A DNA stretch of 13,492 nt from CAZLLV01 sp964560325. GTDB taxonomy: Bacteria; Acidobacteriota; Thermoanaerobaculia; Multivoradales; DATKCC01. The stretch's first letter is position 1; each line of letters begins with the position of its first letter. The stretch spans positions 1 through 13,492 of the forward strand of contig CAZLLV010000187.1 of assembly GCA_964560325.1 (NCBI GenBank), given 5' to 3'. The translations under genes and the position numbers were made by a program. The notes under the pieces were generated by a model. That model saw only the letters and a list, made by a program, of their open reading frames with translations. It ran no database searches and was not told the origin of the DNA. Shown piece after piece: positions 1 through 8,378 of the stretch.

Positions 1-702
1 CTCGCGCGCCGCCACCACCGCCGCCGCCGCGCGCGCCCACGGCGCGCCGGAGCGCGCCTCCGACCAGTCGGCCGCGCCTTCGCGCGTGGCCGACGCCGCG
101 AGCAGCCAGGCGGCCGAGCCGCTCTCGGCCCAGCTCCGGAAGCAACGGGCGAGCTCGTCCGCCAGCGCGCCGACCGCCTCGGCGTCCGGCCTGGAGGCGC
201 CTCCCAGGAAGACCGAGAGCGAACGGCTGCGCAGCGTCGGCAGCAGGTCGAGCCGCGACGGGGTGAGCAGCAGGAAGTGGCGGGGCGCCGAGATGTGCGG
301 CTCCTCCAGCGTCTTGAGCAGCGCGTTCGCCGCCTCGCCCGACAGGCTCTCGGCGCTGGCCACCACGAACACCTGCCCGCGCGCCTCGAACGGCGAGACC
401 TGGGCGGTCTTCAGGAAGCGCTTGGTCGCGTCGACCGAGGTCGAGGTCTTGAGGTCGCGCTCGAGCACCTGGAAGTCGGGGTGGAAGCCGCCTTCGTCGG
501 CCGCCGCGGCGGACGGTGGGACGATCCGCCGGCAGTGCCGGCACTCGCCGCACGGCCGCTCCTCCGCCGGCCGCTCGCACAGAAGCGTCCGGGCCAGGCG
601 GAGCGCCGCCTCCCGCCGCTCGTCGGCCGAGGCGCCGTGGAGGATCACGCCGGGGTAGAGCTCGCCGCGCCGGGCGAGGGTGAGCGCGCCGTCGAGGTTC
701 AT
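1..702 (-). CDS. holB: DNA polymerase III delta' subunit, C-terminus beyond window edge
   Basis: This is the clamp-loader delta' subunit, which helps load the sliding clamp during replication. I translated 234 codons from the ATG at 702 with no stop before position 1, so the gene is partial. The N-terminal AAA+ fold is seen as LYPGVILHG, followed by GASADERRE where an active ATPase would have a P-loop; delta' is known to lack a working one. A zinc-binding set C-x8-C-x2-C-x2-C (CERPAEERPCGECRHC) lies near residues 42-57. The family hallmarks GEAANALLKTLEEP and LLPTLRSRS follow, the second corresponding to the SRC region but with Ser in place of Cys. The ATG overlaps the tmk stop (ATGA, 4 bp); tmk-holB is a common bacterial pairing. 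dnaX also has the zinc motif and the ALLKTLEEP string, but the degenerate P-loop and the tmk neighbour favour holB. Confidence 0.9.
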   Translation of the reverse strand, partial: MNLDGALTLARRGELYPGVILHGASADERREAALRLARTLLCERPAEERPCGECRHCRRIVPPSAAAADEGGFHPDFQVLERDLKTSTSVDATKRFLKTAQVSPFEARGQVFVVASAESLSGEAANALLKTLEEPHISAPRHFLLLTPSRLDLLPTLRSRSLSVFLGGASRPDAEAVGALADELARCFRSWAESGSAAWLLAASATREGAADWSEARSGAPWARAAAAVVAARE

Positions 703-1337
703 CGGTCGAGCTCGGGGAAGAGGTCGGCGAGCGCCGCCGTCACCTGCGCCTCGGTGCGCCGCCGGTCGCCGGAGGAGTCGATCACCCGGAAGCGCTCCGG
801 CTCGGCGCGCGCGAGGTCGAGGAACCCTTCGCGCACCGCCCGGTAGAAGCCGAGCGCCTCGTGGTCGAGCCGGTCGGCCCCGCCGCCTTCGCGCGGGCCG
901 GCGCCGCGCTCGCGGGCGGTCTCCGCCGGCAGGTCGAAGAGGAGGGTGCGGTCGGGGCTCCGGCCGCCGGTCGCGAGCGCGTCGACCGCGTCGACCCGTT
1001 CCCGCCCGAGGCCGCGGCCGGCCCCCTGGTAGGCGCGGGTCGAGTCGGTGAAGCGGTCGCACAGCACGTGCTCGCCCCGGGTGAGCGCCGGCTCGATCTC
1101 CTCCAGCAGGTGCTGGCGCCGGCTGGCGAAGACCAGCAGCAGCTCGACCGTGCCGTCCATGCCGCTCCAGCGGTGGTCGAGGAAGACCCGGCGCACCGCC
1201 TCGCCGAGCGGCGTGCCGCCCGGCTCGTGGGTGAGCCGGTGGCGCACGCCGGCTTCGCCGAGCCGCCGCGCGACCTCCCGCAGGTGCGTGGTCTTGCCCG
1301 AGCCGTCGAGCCCCTCGAACGTCACGAAGTACGCCAT
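699..1337 (-). CDS. tmk: Thymidylate kinase (dTMP kinase)
   Basis: Phosphorylates dTMP to dTDP with ATP in the cytoplasm, an essential step of dTTP synthesis. The 212-residue length is normal for the family. Visible motifs are the P-loop GLDGSGKTT at residues 9-17, the substrate-binding EPGGTPLGEAVR from about residue 38, the DRF motif with the following DSTRAYQG at residues 94-104, and LLFDLPAE before the LID region. The LID is Gly-rich (GAGPREGGGADRLDHEALGFYRAVREGF region, about residues 145-170), and Arg residues there would support catalysis. The start ATG is 10 bp downstream of the S9 peptidase stop and has no strong Shine-Dalgarno, so it probably relies on readthrough from upstream genes. 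The TGA stop overlaps the holB ATG. Confidence 0.97.
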   Translation of the reverse strand: MAYFVTFEGLDGSGKTTHLREVARRLGEAGVRHRLTHEPGGTPLGEAVRRVFLDHRWSGMDGTVELLLVFASRRQHLLEEIEPALTRGEHVLCDRFTDSTRAYQGAGRGLGRERVDAVDALATGGRSPDRTLLFDLPAETARERGAGPREGGGADRLDHEALGFYRAVREGFLDLARAEPERFRVIDSSGDRRRTEAQVTAALADLFPELDR

Positions 1338-1347
1338 CTTCGGTCGC

Positions 1348-4050
1348 CTACTCGGCGTGCCGCACGTACCTCTCCATCAGGTCGAAGATCCGGCGGTAGG
1401 CGTCGAGCCAGGACGACGGTTCCTCGAAAGCGTGCGGCTCGATCGGATACGCGGCGACCCACCAGTCCTCCTTCTCCAGCTCGATCAGCCGCTGCGCGAG
1501 GCGCACCGAGTCCTGGAAGAGCACGTTGTCGTCGAGCATGCCGTGGATGATCAGGAGCGGATCCTCCAGCCCCTCGGCGAGCTCGATCGGGGAGCTGCGC
1601 TCGTACGCCTCCGGGTCGATCTCCGGCGTGTTCAGGATGTTCGCGGTGTACGGGTGGTTGTAGTGCGCCCAGTCGGTCACCGGCCGCAGGGCCGCGCCGG
1701 CGGCGAACTCACCCGGCTCCTTGAAGAGCGCCATCATGGTCATGAAGCCGCCGTACGAGCCGCCGTAGATGCCGACCCGCTCCGGGTCGACGTTCTGCAC
1801 CTCGGCGAGCCAGTCGACGCCGTCGAGGAAGTCTTCGAGCTCCGGCGTGCCCATCTGCCGATAGATGGCGGTCCGCCAGTCGCGGCCGTAGCCGGCCGAG
1901 CCCCGGTAGTCCATCTCCAGCACCACGTAGCCGAGCCGGGTCAGCATCTCGTGGAACATGTGCTCGCGGAAGTAGTACGACCAGCCCTCGAAGACGTCCT
2001 GCGTGTAGCCGGCGCCGTGGACGAACATCACCGCCGGGTAGGGCTCGGGGCGGCTCGGGTCGTGGTCCTCCGGCAGGTAGAGGCGCGAGAAGACCGGCCG
2101 GGGCGCGCCGTGGCTCGACGGGACGGCGACGATCTCCGGCGGCCGCCAGTCGAACGCCAGGTACTCGTCGCTCACCGTCTGGGTGAGTCGCTCGGCGGCA
2201 GCGCCGGTCTCGCCGCCCGGCGCCGCCGCCTGGACGTAGAGCTCGGGCGGCCGGATCGCCGTCGAGTGGCGCAGCAGCAGCCGCTCGCCGTGCGGCGAGA
2301 GCACCGACTCGACCGTGGCGTCGAAGAAGGTCAGCCGCTCGATCGAAGCCGCCGGGTCGGCGGGCTCGACCGGCACCCGGTAGATCTCCCAGATCCCCGG
2401 GTGCTCGCGGTTGGCGCGGAAGTAGAACGTGCCGCCGTCCGGTGCGAGCGTCACGTCCTCGACCACGAACTCGCCGCGCGTGATCCGCCGCGACCGCTCC
2501 TCGCCCGGCCGCTTGGCGTAGATGTGGGAGAAGCCGTCCTCTTCGGAGAGGTACCAGAGGGTCTCGCCGTCCGGCATCCAGTCGATCTGGTGGAAGTCCC
2601 AGCCGACCCACGCCTCGTCGTGGAGGCGGTGGAACGGCTCCAGGGCCTCGTCCGCCAGGTCGACGGTGGCGATCCAGCGGTCCTTGTTGTCGACCGCGAA
2701 GAGCTGGACCGCCACCCGGTCGCCGGCCTCGTTCCAGACCACCGGGCCGGAGCGCACGGCGCGGACGTCCGGCTCCTCCTCCGCGTCCTCCTCGCCCTCG
2801 TCGTCGTCCTCTTCCCCGTCTTCGCCGACCGTCGCCACCTCCGGCTCGGCCACCTCCTCGACCGTCCCGTCCTCCCCTTCGAGGAGCGTCTGCTCGGCGC
2901 GCTCCTCCTCGGCCTCCTCGGACTGCTCGCCGATCCGCTCGGGGCCGTCGGTGTCGCGCTCGGTCTCTTCCTCCTCGGGCTCGTCCGCCGCCTCCTCGGC
3001 CTCCCGCTCCGCCTCGCGGCGCGCCTCGGCCGCCTCGCGCAGCTCGGCCAGCGGATCCTCGTCGATACCGGGCAGCACCGCGAGGTCGAGCTCGTGGATC
3101 TCGTGCGCGCGGAGGTCGAGCAGCCAGAGCCGCTCGCCGCCGCCGTCGCCGGTCCCCACCTTCGGCCGCACCTCCTCGTTCTCGACGTAGCCGGTCTCGG
3201 TCACGTACTCCGGCATCAGGTCGCGCCGGCCCTCCTCCGGCTCCTTCGGCGCGGTCGCGACGATCATCCAGTCGCCGCTCGGCGAGAGCGAGGACCCGGC
3301 GATCGCCAGGTCGTCGCCGAGGTAGAACGGAGGCGGCGTGCGGGTGGGATCGGCGCGGCGCTCCTCGAGCTCGCGCTCCCGGCGCGCCCGCTCGCGCTCC
3401 TCGCGCTGCCGGACGATCTCGAACAGCTCCTCCTGCTGCCGGCCCAGGTACCCCTCGGCCTCCTCCGCTTCCCGCTCGGCCTCGGCCGGGTCCTTCTCGG
3501 CCAGCACCTCGGCCGGCTGCCACTCGAGCCCGGTGTCGAGATCGCGCACGAAGATCGCGTCGCCGCGCCGGAAGGCGATCCGGCTCTCGTCCGCCATGAA
3601 CATCGCCTCGCGCTCGGGCGCCGAGGTGCGGGTGAGCTGGCGCACCAGCCCGTCGGGCGGACTGGCCGCGAGGTCGCGCAGGTAGACGTCGCCGGCGCGC
3701 GTGTAGACCTTCCGCGTCCGCTCCCGGTTCCAGTCGCCGCCGGGGACCGAGATGGTGCCCATCTCCTCGTCCTCGACCCGGTGGACGTTCCCCTGGAGGT
3801 CGACCTCGTACAGGTCGAAGATCTCCTCGCCCTCGCGCTTGCGCTCGAAGTAGACCGACTCGCCGTCGTCCGCCCAGTAGGCGTTCTGCGGCGCCCGCCC
3901 GAGCCAGTCCGGGTGGGCCATGATCCGCTCCAGCGTCAGCCCGCCGGTGTCCGGGCCGGGCTCCAGGGTGGAATCGGGCGCCTGGGCGACCGCGGGCGCC
4001 GCCAGCAGCGCGAGGCAGAGAGAGAGCACGAAGCGACGTCGTACGAGCAT
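1348..4050 (-). CDS. Secreted S9 family peptidase (dipeptidyl-peptidase IV / prolyl oligopeptidase type) with acidic insert
   Basis: A predicted exported serine peptidase of 900 residues that would cleave short peptides, typically after Pro or Ala in this family. Residues 1-24 form a signal peptide (MLVRRRF basic start, hydrophobic core, AAPAVAQA cleavage region) with no lipobox Cys. Residues about 40-640 look like the DPP-IV type beta-propeller with repeated blade motifs, and about 640-900 form the alpha/beta-hydrolase domain. The triad can be placed at Ser765 (GIYGGSYGGFM), Asp840 (IHGMLDDNV) and His873 (IEPHAFEEP). Two stretches inside the propeller are unusual: a charged, coiled-coil-like segment at about 185-234 and a very acidic Glu/Asp run at about 331-428. 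They make the protein longer than a typical DPP-IV of about 700-770 residues. AAAGGAA lies a few bases before the ATG. It follows modC after 62 bp and may be co-transcribed with it. Exact substrate specificity cannot be read. Confidence 0.95.
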   Translation of the reverse strand: MLVRRRFVLSLCLALLAAPAVAQAPDSTLEPGPDTGGLTLERIMAHPDWLGRAPQNAYWADDGESVYFERKREGEEIFDLYEVDLQGNVHRVEDEEMGTISVPGGDWNRERTRKVYTRAGDVYLRDLAASPPDGLVRQLTRTSAPEREAMFMADESRIAFRRGDAIFVRDLDTGLEWQPAEVLAEKDPAEAEREAEEAEGYLGRQQEELFEIVRQREERERARRERELEERRADPTRTPPPFYLGDDLAIAGSSLSPSGDWMIVATAPKEPEEGRRDLMPEYVTETGYVENEEVRPKVGTGDGGGERLWLLDLRAHEIHELDLAVLPGIDEDPLAELREAAEARREAEREAEEAADEPEEEETERDTDGPERIGEQSEEAEEERAEQTLLEGEDGTVEEVAEPEVATVGEDGEEDDDEGEEDAEEEPDVRAVRSGPVVWNEAGDRVAVQLFAVDNKDRWIATVDLADEALEPFHRLHDEAWVGWDFHQIDWMPDGETLWYLSEEDGFSHIYAKRPGEERSRRITRGEFVVEDVTLAPDGGTFYFRANREHPGIWEIYRVPVEPADPAASIERLTFFDATVESVLSPHGERLLLRHSTAIRPPELYVQAAAPGGETGAAAERLTQTVSDEYLAFDWRPPEIVAVPSSHGAPRPVFSRLYLPEDHDPSRPEPYPAVMFVHGAGYTQDVFEGWSYYFREHMFHEMLTRLGYVVLEMDYRGSAGYGRDWRTAIYRQMGTPELEDFLDGVDWLAEVQNVDPERVGIYGGSYGGFMTMMALFKEPGEFAAGAALRPVTDWAHYNHPYTANILNTPEIDPEAYERSSPIELAEGLEDPLLIIHGMLDDNVLFQDSVRLAQRLIELEKEDWWVAAYPIEPHAFEEPSSWLDAYRRIFDLMERYVRHAE

Positions 4051-4112
4051 CGGACGGTTCCTTTCGATCGAGGAGGGTAACGAGTCTCCGGGGGCCGTAG
4101 GCTACCTCACGC

Positions 4113-5201
4113 TTACGCGACGACGCGCCACGAGTGTGTCTTGGTCACCATCCAGACGCGGCGGCCGGGGGCGAGGGCGAGCTCGTGGACTGCTTCCGGG
4201 GTCAGGTGCGCGAGCCAGCCTCCGCCGGCGCGGGCGAGGACGGCGCCGTCGGCCGCCGGGTCGAGCGCCACGAGCTCCGCCGCCACCGCGTTGCGCGCCG
4301 AGAGCCCTTCCGGGCGCGCGGTGGCGACGATCACCTCGTCGGCGCCGACCGCGAGCAGCACGCCTCTCCCGGGCGGCAGCTCCGGAGACCAGGGGATCGA
4401 GAGCTCGGCCTCCGCCGACCCCTCCTCGCCGCCCCCGAGGAGCCCGACCCGCGTGACGCCCCGCTCCGGCTCGTGGCGGCGGACCTCCGCCTCCATGTAC
4501 GCCTCCGCGCCGCCGCTCCCGCCGAGCGCCGTCCGCCGCAGCACCTCGCGTGTGGGGCCGGCGTCCCGCACCGCGCCCCGGTCGAGGCGCACGGTCTCGG
4601 CGGCGAGGGCGGCGGCCTCGTCCGGCCGATGGGTCACGACCAGGAGCGGCACGCCGAGCTCGTCGCGCAGGCGGCGCACCTGGGCGAGCGCATGGCGGGC
4701 GCGCTCCGGGTCGAGACCGGCGGTCTGCTCGTCGAGCAGCAGCAGTCGGGGCGCGGCGAGGAGCGCCCGGCCGAGCGCCACCCGGCGGCGCTCGCCACCG
4801 GAGAGGTGGCGCGGCCGGCGGTCGAGGAGATCCCCGAGATCGAGGGCGCCGACGACCGCTTCGGTGTCGACCGTCCTCGCCGCGCCCCGCCGGCGCCCGA
4901 ACGCCAGGTTGTCGCGCACCGACAGGTGGGGAAAGAGCGCCCCGTCCTGCGGCACGTAGCCGAGCCGCCGCTCGGGGGGAAGCCGCACCCCGGCGCCGTC
5001 GTCCTGGAGCACCTGCCCCGCCACCACCACCCGGCCGCGCGCCGGCCGCAGCCCGGCGATCGATTCGAGGAGCGCCGTCTTGCCGGCCCCGGACGGCCCC
5101 ACCACCGCCGCCGCCGGGCCCAGCTCCGCCGCCACCCGCAGCTCGAAGCGGTCGAGCGGGAGCGCCAGGTCGATCTCGATCGTCGGACGGGACCCGGTCA
5201 C
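4113..5201 (-). CDS. modC: Molybdate ABC transporter ATP-binding protein ModC
   Basis: The ATPase that powers molybdate (possibly tungstate) import with ModB and ModA. The chosen start is the GTG at 5201, which overlaps the modB stop as GTGA; the open frame continues upstream to 5450, but that part only shadows modB. This gives 362 residues, close to the usual 350-360. Motifs in order: Walker A GPSGAGKT (35-42), Q-loop GYVPQDGALFPHL (81-93), signature LSGGE (133-137), Walker B LLLLDEQTAGLD (153-164) and H-loop His191 (VTHRPDEA). The C-terminal part, about residues 295-362, is a Mop/TOBE-like oxyanion-binding domain (SARNAVAAELV, then LTPEAVHELALAPG). The Walker B segment has Gln where most importers have Pro (DEP), a mild oddity. 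Gene order modA-modB-modC makes the assignment firm. Confidence 0.95.
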   Translation of the reverse strand: MTGSRPTIEIDLALPLDRFELRVAAELGPAAAVVGPSGAGKTALLESIAGLRPARGRVVVAGQVLQDDGAGVRLPPERRLGYVPQDGALFPHLSVRDNLAFGRRRGAARTVDTEAVVGALDLGDLLDRRPRHLSGGERRRVALGRALLAAPRLLLLDEQTAGLDPERARHALAQVRRLRDELGVPLLVVTHRPDEAAALAAETVRLDRGAVRDAGPTREVLRRTALGGSGGAEAYMEAEVRRHEPERGVTRVGLLGGGEEGSAEAELSIPWSPELPPGRGVLLAVGADEVIVATARPEGLSARNAVAAELVALDPAADGAVLARAGGGWLAHLTPEAVHELALAPGRRVWMVTKTHSWRVVA

Positions 5202-5875
5202 CGGTCGAGCGCCCTTTCGCGGCGGCGGGTCAGCCACTCGACCGCCAGCATCGCGGCGAAGGCGAGGGCGGCCGAGACCCCCGCGATCGCCACCGCCTCG
5301 CCGTCCCGCCCCACCTGGACCCGCTGGAAGAGGGCGAGCGCCAGCGTCTGCGTACGGCCCGGGATGTTGCCCGCCACCAGGATCGTCGCTCCGAACTCGC
5401 CGAGGGCGCGGGCGAAGGCGAGCACCGCGCCCGCCAGCACCCCGCGCCATGCGAGCGGCAGGTGGACCGAGACGAAGGCGCCGAACGGACCGCGCCCGAG
5501 GGTGCGGGCGACGCCGAGCAGGCGCGGGTCGACCTCTTCGAGCGCCGAGCGGACGCTGCGCACGAGGAGCGGGAAGGCGACCACGCCGGAGGCGATCACC
5601 ACCGCCTTCCAGGTGAAGGCGATCTCGACGCCGAGCGCGTCGTGGAGCGGCCCTCCGATCGGGCCGTCGCGCCCGAGCAGCAGGAGCAGGCCGAGGCCGA
5701 CCGCGGTCGGCGGCAGCACCAGCGGCAGCGAGACGAGCACCTCGACCGCCGCGCGCCCGCGCCAGCCGCGCCGCGAGAGCGCCCAGCCGAGGGCGACGCC
5801 GAACGGCGCGATCCAGAGGGTCGCGGCGGCGGCGACGCCGAGGGTGAAGAGGGTGACGCCGACCAGCTCAGGCAT
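5198..5875 (-). CDS. modB: Molybdate ABC transporter permease ModB
   Basis: The inner-membrane channel subunit of the molybdate importer. The ATG at 5875 lies inside the 3' end of modA (8-bp overlap); a longer frame to 6517 exists but only shadows modA. The 225-residue length is standard for ModB. Several hydrophobic segments are visible (about residues 8-32, 45-68, 88-108, 145-168 and 195-215). The EAA loop, which contacts ModC, is at about 113-150 (EEVDPRLLGVARTLG, then HLPLAWRGVLAG). It is followed by the highly family-specific ARALGEFGATILVAGNIPG and QTLALALF. The TGA stop overlaps the modC GTG, which indicates translational coupling. Confidence 0.96.
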   Translation of the reverse strand: MPELVGVTLFTLGVAAAATLWIAPFGVALGWALSRRGWRGRAAVEVLVSLPLVLPPTAVGLGLLLLLGRDGPIGGPLHDALGVEIAFTWKAVVIASGVVAFPLLVRSVRSALEEVDPRLLGVARTLGRGPFGAFVSVHLPLAWRGVLAGAVLAFARALGEFGATILVAGNIPGRTQTLALALFQRVQVGRDGEAVAIAGVSAALAFAAMLAVEWLTRRRERALDR

Positions 5876-6725
5876 CGTGCCTCGGCTCGGGCGCCCTGGG
5901 CTCGGACGGTCGCTCGGTCGGCAGGTGGCGGAAGCCGTGACGCCGGAAGATCTCGGCGGCCTCGGGGCCGGCCAGGAAGTCGAGAAAGCGGCCGGTGGGG
6001 CGTCCGTCGCCACCGTCGTCGACCACCGGCGCCGCCCAGTAGACGACCGGTGGCGCGCCGTCCCCGGCCGGCACCCGATAGGCGATCCGCACCCTACCCG
6101 CGAGTCCCGGGCCGGCTCCTCCGGCTGCCACCGCGTCGGTGGCGTAGACCACCCCCGCCTGCACGCTGCCGGAGGCGACCGCCGCCAGGTTTGCCCGCAC
6201 GTCGAGCGCCGGCACCACGCGGTCCCGCAGCTCCTGCCAGACGCCCTCCGCCTCGAGCCAGGCGCGAGCGTAGACGCCCGCCGGAACCGCCTCCGCGTCG
6301 GCGAGGCCGAGGCGGTCGAAGGCGAGCAGGTCGCGGGCCGAAGCGACCGTCGGGACGCTCCCGGCCGACGCCGGAACCACGACCACCAGCTCGTTGCCGA
6401 GGAGCGGGACGGCGCGCTCCGGGTCGACCCGCCCGCCCGCCCCCGCCGCCTCCAACCGCGCCCGGTCGGCCGCCACGAAGAGATCGGCCGGTGCCCCGGC
6501 CGCGATCTGGCGCGCAAGGTCGTTCGAGCCGGCGAACGACAGCTCGATCGGCCCGCCGTCCGGAGCCGCCTCCCAGGCCGCCGCGGCCTCCTCCATCACA
6601 TCCGCGAGCGAGGCGGCGGCGAAGACCAGCAGCGGCTCCTCCTCCGACCCGGCGCCGGGGACGCAGGCGCCGAGAGCGCCGACGGACAACACGAAGAGAA
6701 GGAAAATCCGAGGAGGCACCCCCAC
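5868..6725 (-). CDS. modA: Molybdate-binding lipoprotein ModA
   Basis: The substrate-binding protein that captures molybdate outside the inner membrane. Residues 1-21 form a lipoprotein signal ending in the lipobox LGAC (Cys21), so it is probably membrane-anchored. The oxyanion-ligand positions known from E. coli ModA appear conserved by motif and spacing: Ser39 (AAASLADV), Ser67 (FAGSNDL), Ala149 (VPAGVYAR), Val176 (DVRANL) and Tyr194 (GVVYATDA). At 285 residues it is slightly longer than E. coli ModA (257), because of the signal region and a Pro/Glu/Arg-rich tail. The start is a GTG, 3 bp after the stop of the FAD-enzyme gene; a second in-frame GTG lies two codons later, so the exact start is uncertain. 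The short spacing ties the transporter to the three genes upstream. Tungstate cannot be excluded as ligand. Confidence 0.95.
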   Translation of the reverse strand: MGVPPRIFLLFVLSVGALGACVPGAGSEEEPLLVFAAASLADVMEEAAAAWEAAPDGGPIELSFAGSNDLARQIAAGAPADLFVAADRARLEAAGAGGRVDPERAVPLLGNELVVVVPASAGSVPTVASARDLLAFDRLGLADAEAVPAGVYARAWLEAEGVWQELRDRVVPALDVRANLAAVASGSVQAGVVYATDAVAAGGAGPGLAGRVRIAYRVPAGDGAPPVVYWAAPVVDDGGDGRPTGRFLDFLAGPEAAEIFRRHGFRHLPTERPSEPRAPEPRHDA

Positions 6726-6728
6726 ATC

Positions 6729-8378
6729 CTATCCACGCCTCTCACCGCGCAGTCGCGGTAGCGCGGCCCGCACGCTTTCGCGGTCGAGCCCGAGGAGGTG
6801 CGCGCCCGCCACCAGCGTGTCGAGGTCGACCGGGTGGAGGCCGCGCCGCTCCGGGTCGGCGAAGCCGCAGAGGTCGCGCGGCGCGAGCGCTCCGAGGAGC
6901 CACGATCGGAACGCCGCTGCGCCCTCCGCCCCGCCTCCGAGAGCTTCCGGCAGGCGGCGCTCCGCCTCGTCCAGCACCTGCCGGAGCAGCGGATCGCCCG
7001 CGCCCAGGAACGGCTGCCAACACCACCCCTCCCGGCCCCCCTCCCCCGCCGGCGGGTCGAGCAGCCGCTGCGACGCCTCGGCGAAGCTCGCCGCCACGAA
7101 GTAGAGGAGGCTCCAGGCGGCGAACAGATCGAACCGGCCGAGCGACCGGAAGGCGCCGGCGACCAGCCGGTCGATCCAGTCGGCCTCCAGGTCGAGCCGG
7201 CGGTCGTACGCGGCGAGGTCCGCCGGCGTGGGCGTGCCGGCCTCGAGCAGCGAGACCGCCCGCTCGACCGCCACCAGGCTCCACGCGATGCCGGTCGAGA
7301 AGAGCGGGCTGGTGAAGGCGTACGCGTGCGGCAGCAGGAGCCAGCGCCGGCCGCCCGAAGCGGTCGAGGCGCCGGGGGGCGGGAGGGTGACCCGGTGCTG
7401 GACACGCGGCGCGAACCGGACCGGCTCGATGGCGCGAGCGTCCGCGAGCTGCGCGGCGAGGGTCGGGTAGCGGCCGACGATCGTCCGGAAGGCGCGTTCC
7501 GGATCGTCCGGCGCCCCGATCGGGGGAACGAGCTCGATGCCGACACTCACCCGCCGGTAGCGGCCCTCCCGGTCCGCCCCGTCGAACGGCAGCGCATAGA
7601 TCCACCCCTCCTCGACCAGGTGGTGGACCGCCGCCATCTCGTCCGGATACGGCCCCGGCGGACCGAGGAGCTCCGCTCCACCCACCGCCTCGGCGCGCGG
7701 CCTCACGCCCTCGAAGTGGCCGTAGAGGAGCGAGCTCGCGACCCGGCTCGGCCTCCCCGGCGGGAGCGGCAGGTGGCGCGCCAGAAAGCCGCCCGCGCCG
7801 GTGGCGTCGACCACGAAGCCGGCGCGGACCGCGAACGGCTCCCCGTGCCGCTGGCCGGAGAGGAGCACTCCGTCGTCCGCCAGCTCCGCCCGGTCGAGCG
7901 CCACGCCGTCGCGGTAATCGACCCCCTCCGCGACCGCACGCTCGACCAGCTGGGCATCGACCTCGGCGCGCAGCCAGTGGCTGTCGGCCACCGCGTCCGA
8001 CGGGCTGGCCGCCACCAGCAGCCGGCCGTCGGTGGCGGCGTCGAACCGCTCGCCCGGCCGGTGGGCCAGGAAGGTGAAGCCGCGCTTGAGACCACGTCCG
8101 ACCTCCGGCATCTCGCGCAGCCAGCGGCCGTGGGCGGCCATCGCGGCGAGGTCGGGCAGCCGGTGGCGGGCGGCGAGCCGTTCGAGGGCGATCGCGGCGA
8201 GCGGGGTCGACGACTCGCCGAGGGCGAAGCGGGGGTGGCGGCCCCGTTCGAGCAGCAACACCCGGCGGCCGGAGGCGGCGAGCGCGCGGCCGAGGATCGT
8301 GCCGGCGAAGCCGGAGCCGACGATCGCGACGTCCGCGGTCTCGACCGTGGCGCGCGCGCCTGGCGGCTGGACGCTCAT
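6729..8378 (-). CDS. FAD-dependent oxidoreductase, flavin-dependent (tryptophan) halogenase-like
   Basis: A 549-residue flavoprotein related to flavin-dependent halogenases and geranylgeranyl-reductase-type monooxygenases. The start is the ATG at 8378, which overlaps the radical SAM stop (ATGA); the frame upstream of it is a shadow. Visible: the N-terminal Rossmann motif DVAIVGSGFAGTILG (16-30) with Glu44 ending beta-2, a GESSTP motif (54-59) like the GES-P motif of halogenases, LKRGFTF (97-103) with a Lys that could align with the halogenase catalytic Lys, the FAD motif FVVDATGAGG (188-197), and AYAFTSPLFSTGIA (352-365) like the DP-FS-G flavin site. The halogenase signature WxWxIP is replaced by GWIYALPF (258-265). 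About 170 C-terminal residues are helical, as in tryptophan halogenases. It could be a halogenase, hydroxylase or dehydrogenase; substrate unknown. TAG stop. Confidence 0.9.
   Translation of the reverse strand: MSVQPPGARATVETADVAIVGSGFAGTILGRALAASGRRVLLLERGRHPRFALGESSTPLAAIALERLAARHRLPDLAAMAAHGRWLREMPEVGRGLKRGFTFLAHRPGERFDAATDGRLLVAASPSDAVADSHWLRAEVDAQLVERAVAEGVDYRDGVALDRAELADDGVLLSGQRHGEPFAVRAGFVVDATGAGGFLARHLPLPPGRPSRVASSLLYGHFEGVRPRAEAVGGAELLGPPGPYPDEMAAVHHLVEEGWIYALPFDGADREGRYRRVSVGIELVPPIGAPDDPERAFRTIVGRYPTLAAQLADARAIEPVRFAPRVQHRVTLPPPGASTASGGRRWLLLPHAYAFTSPLFSTGIAWSLVAVERAVSLLEAGTPTPADLAAYDRRLDLEADWIDRLVAGAFRSLGRFDLFAAWSLLYFVAASFAEASQRLLDPPAGEGGREGWCWQPFLGAGDPLLRQVLDEAERRLPEALGGGAEGAAAFRSWLLGALAPRDLCGFADPERRGLHPVDLDTLVAGAHLLGLDRESVRAALPRLRGERRG

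Noticed and set aside
1048..4080. Very long plus-strand open frame opposite the S9 peptidase and tmk.
   Set aside because: It is antisense to a gene with signal peptide, propeller and catalytic triad. Its translation is Arg/Val/Leu/Pro-rich with no motif, as expected when the GC-rich third codon positions of the real gene suppress stops. The same holds for the plus-strand frames at 4134-6761, 6798-9044 and 9394 to the LysM gene.
5202..5450. N-terminal extension of modC upstream of GTG 5201.
   Set aside because: The extra 83 residues are Arg/Gly-rich and overlap conserved ModB sequence in another frame; the GTGA overlap gives a normal ModC length.
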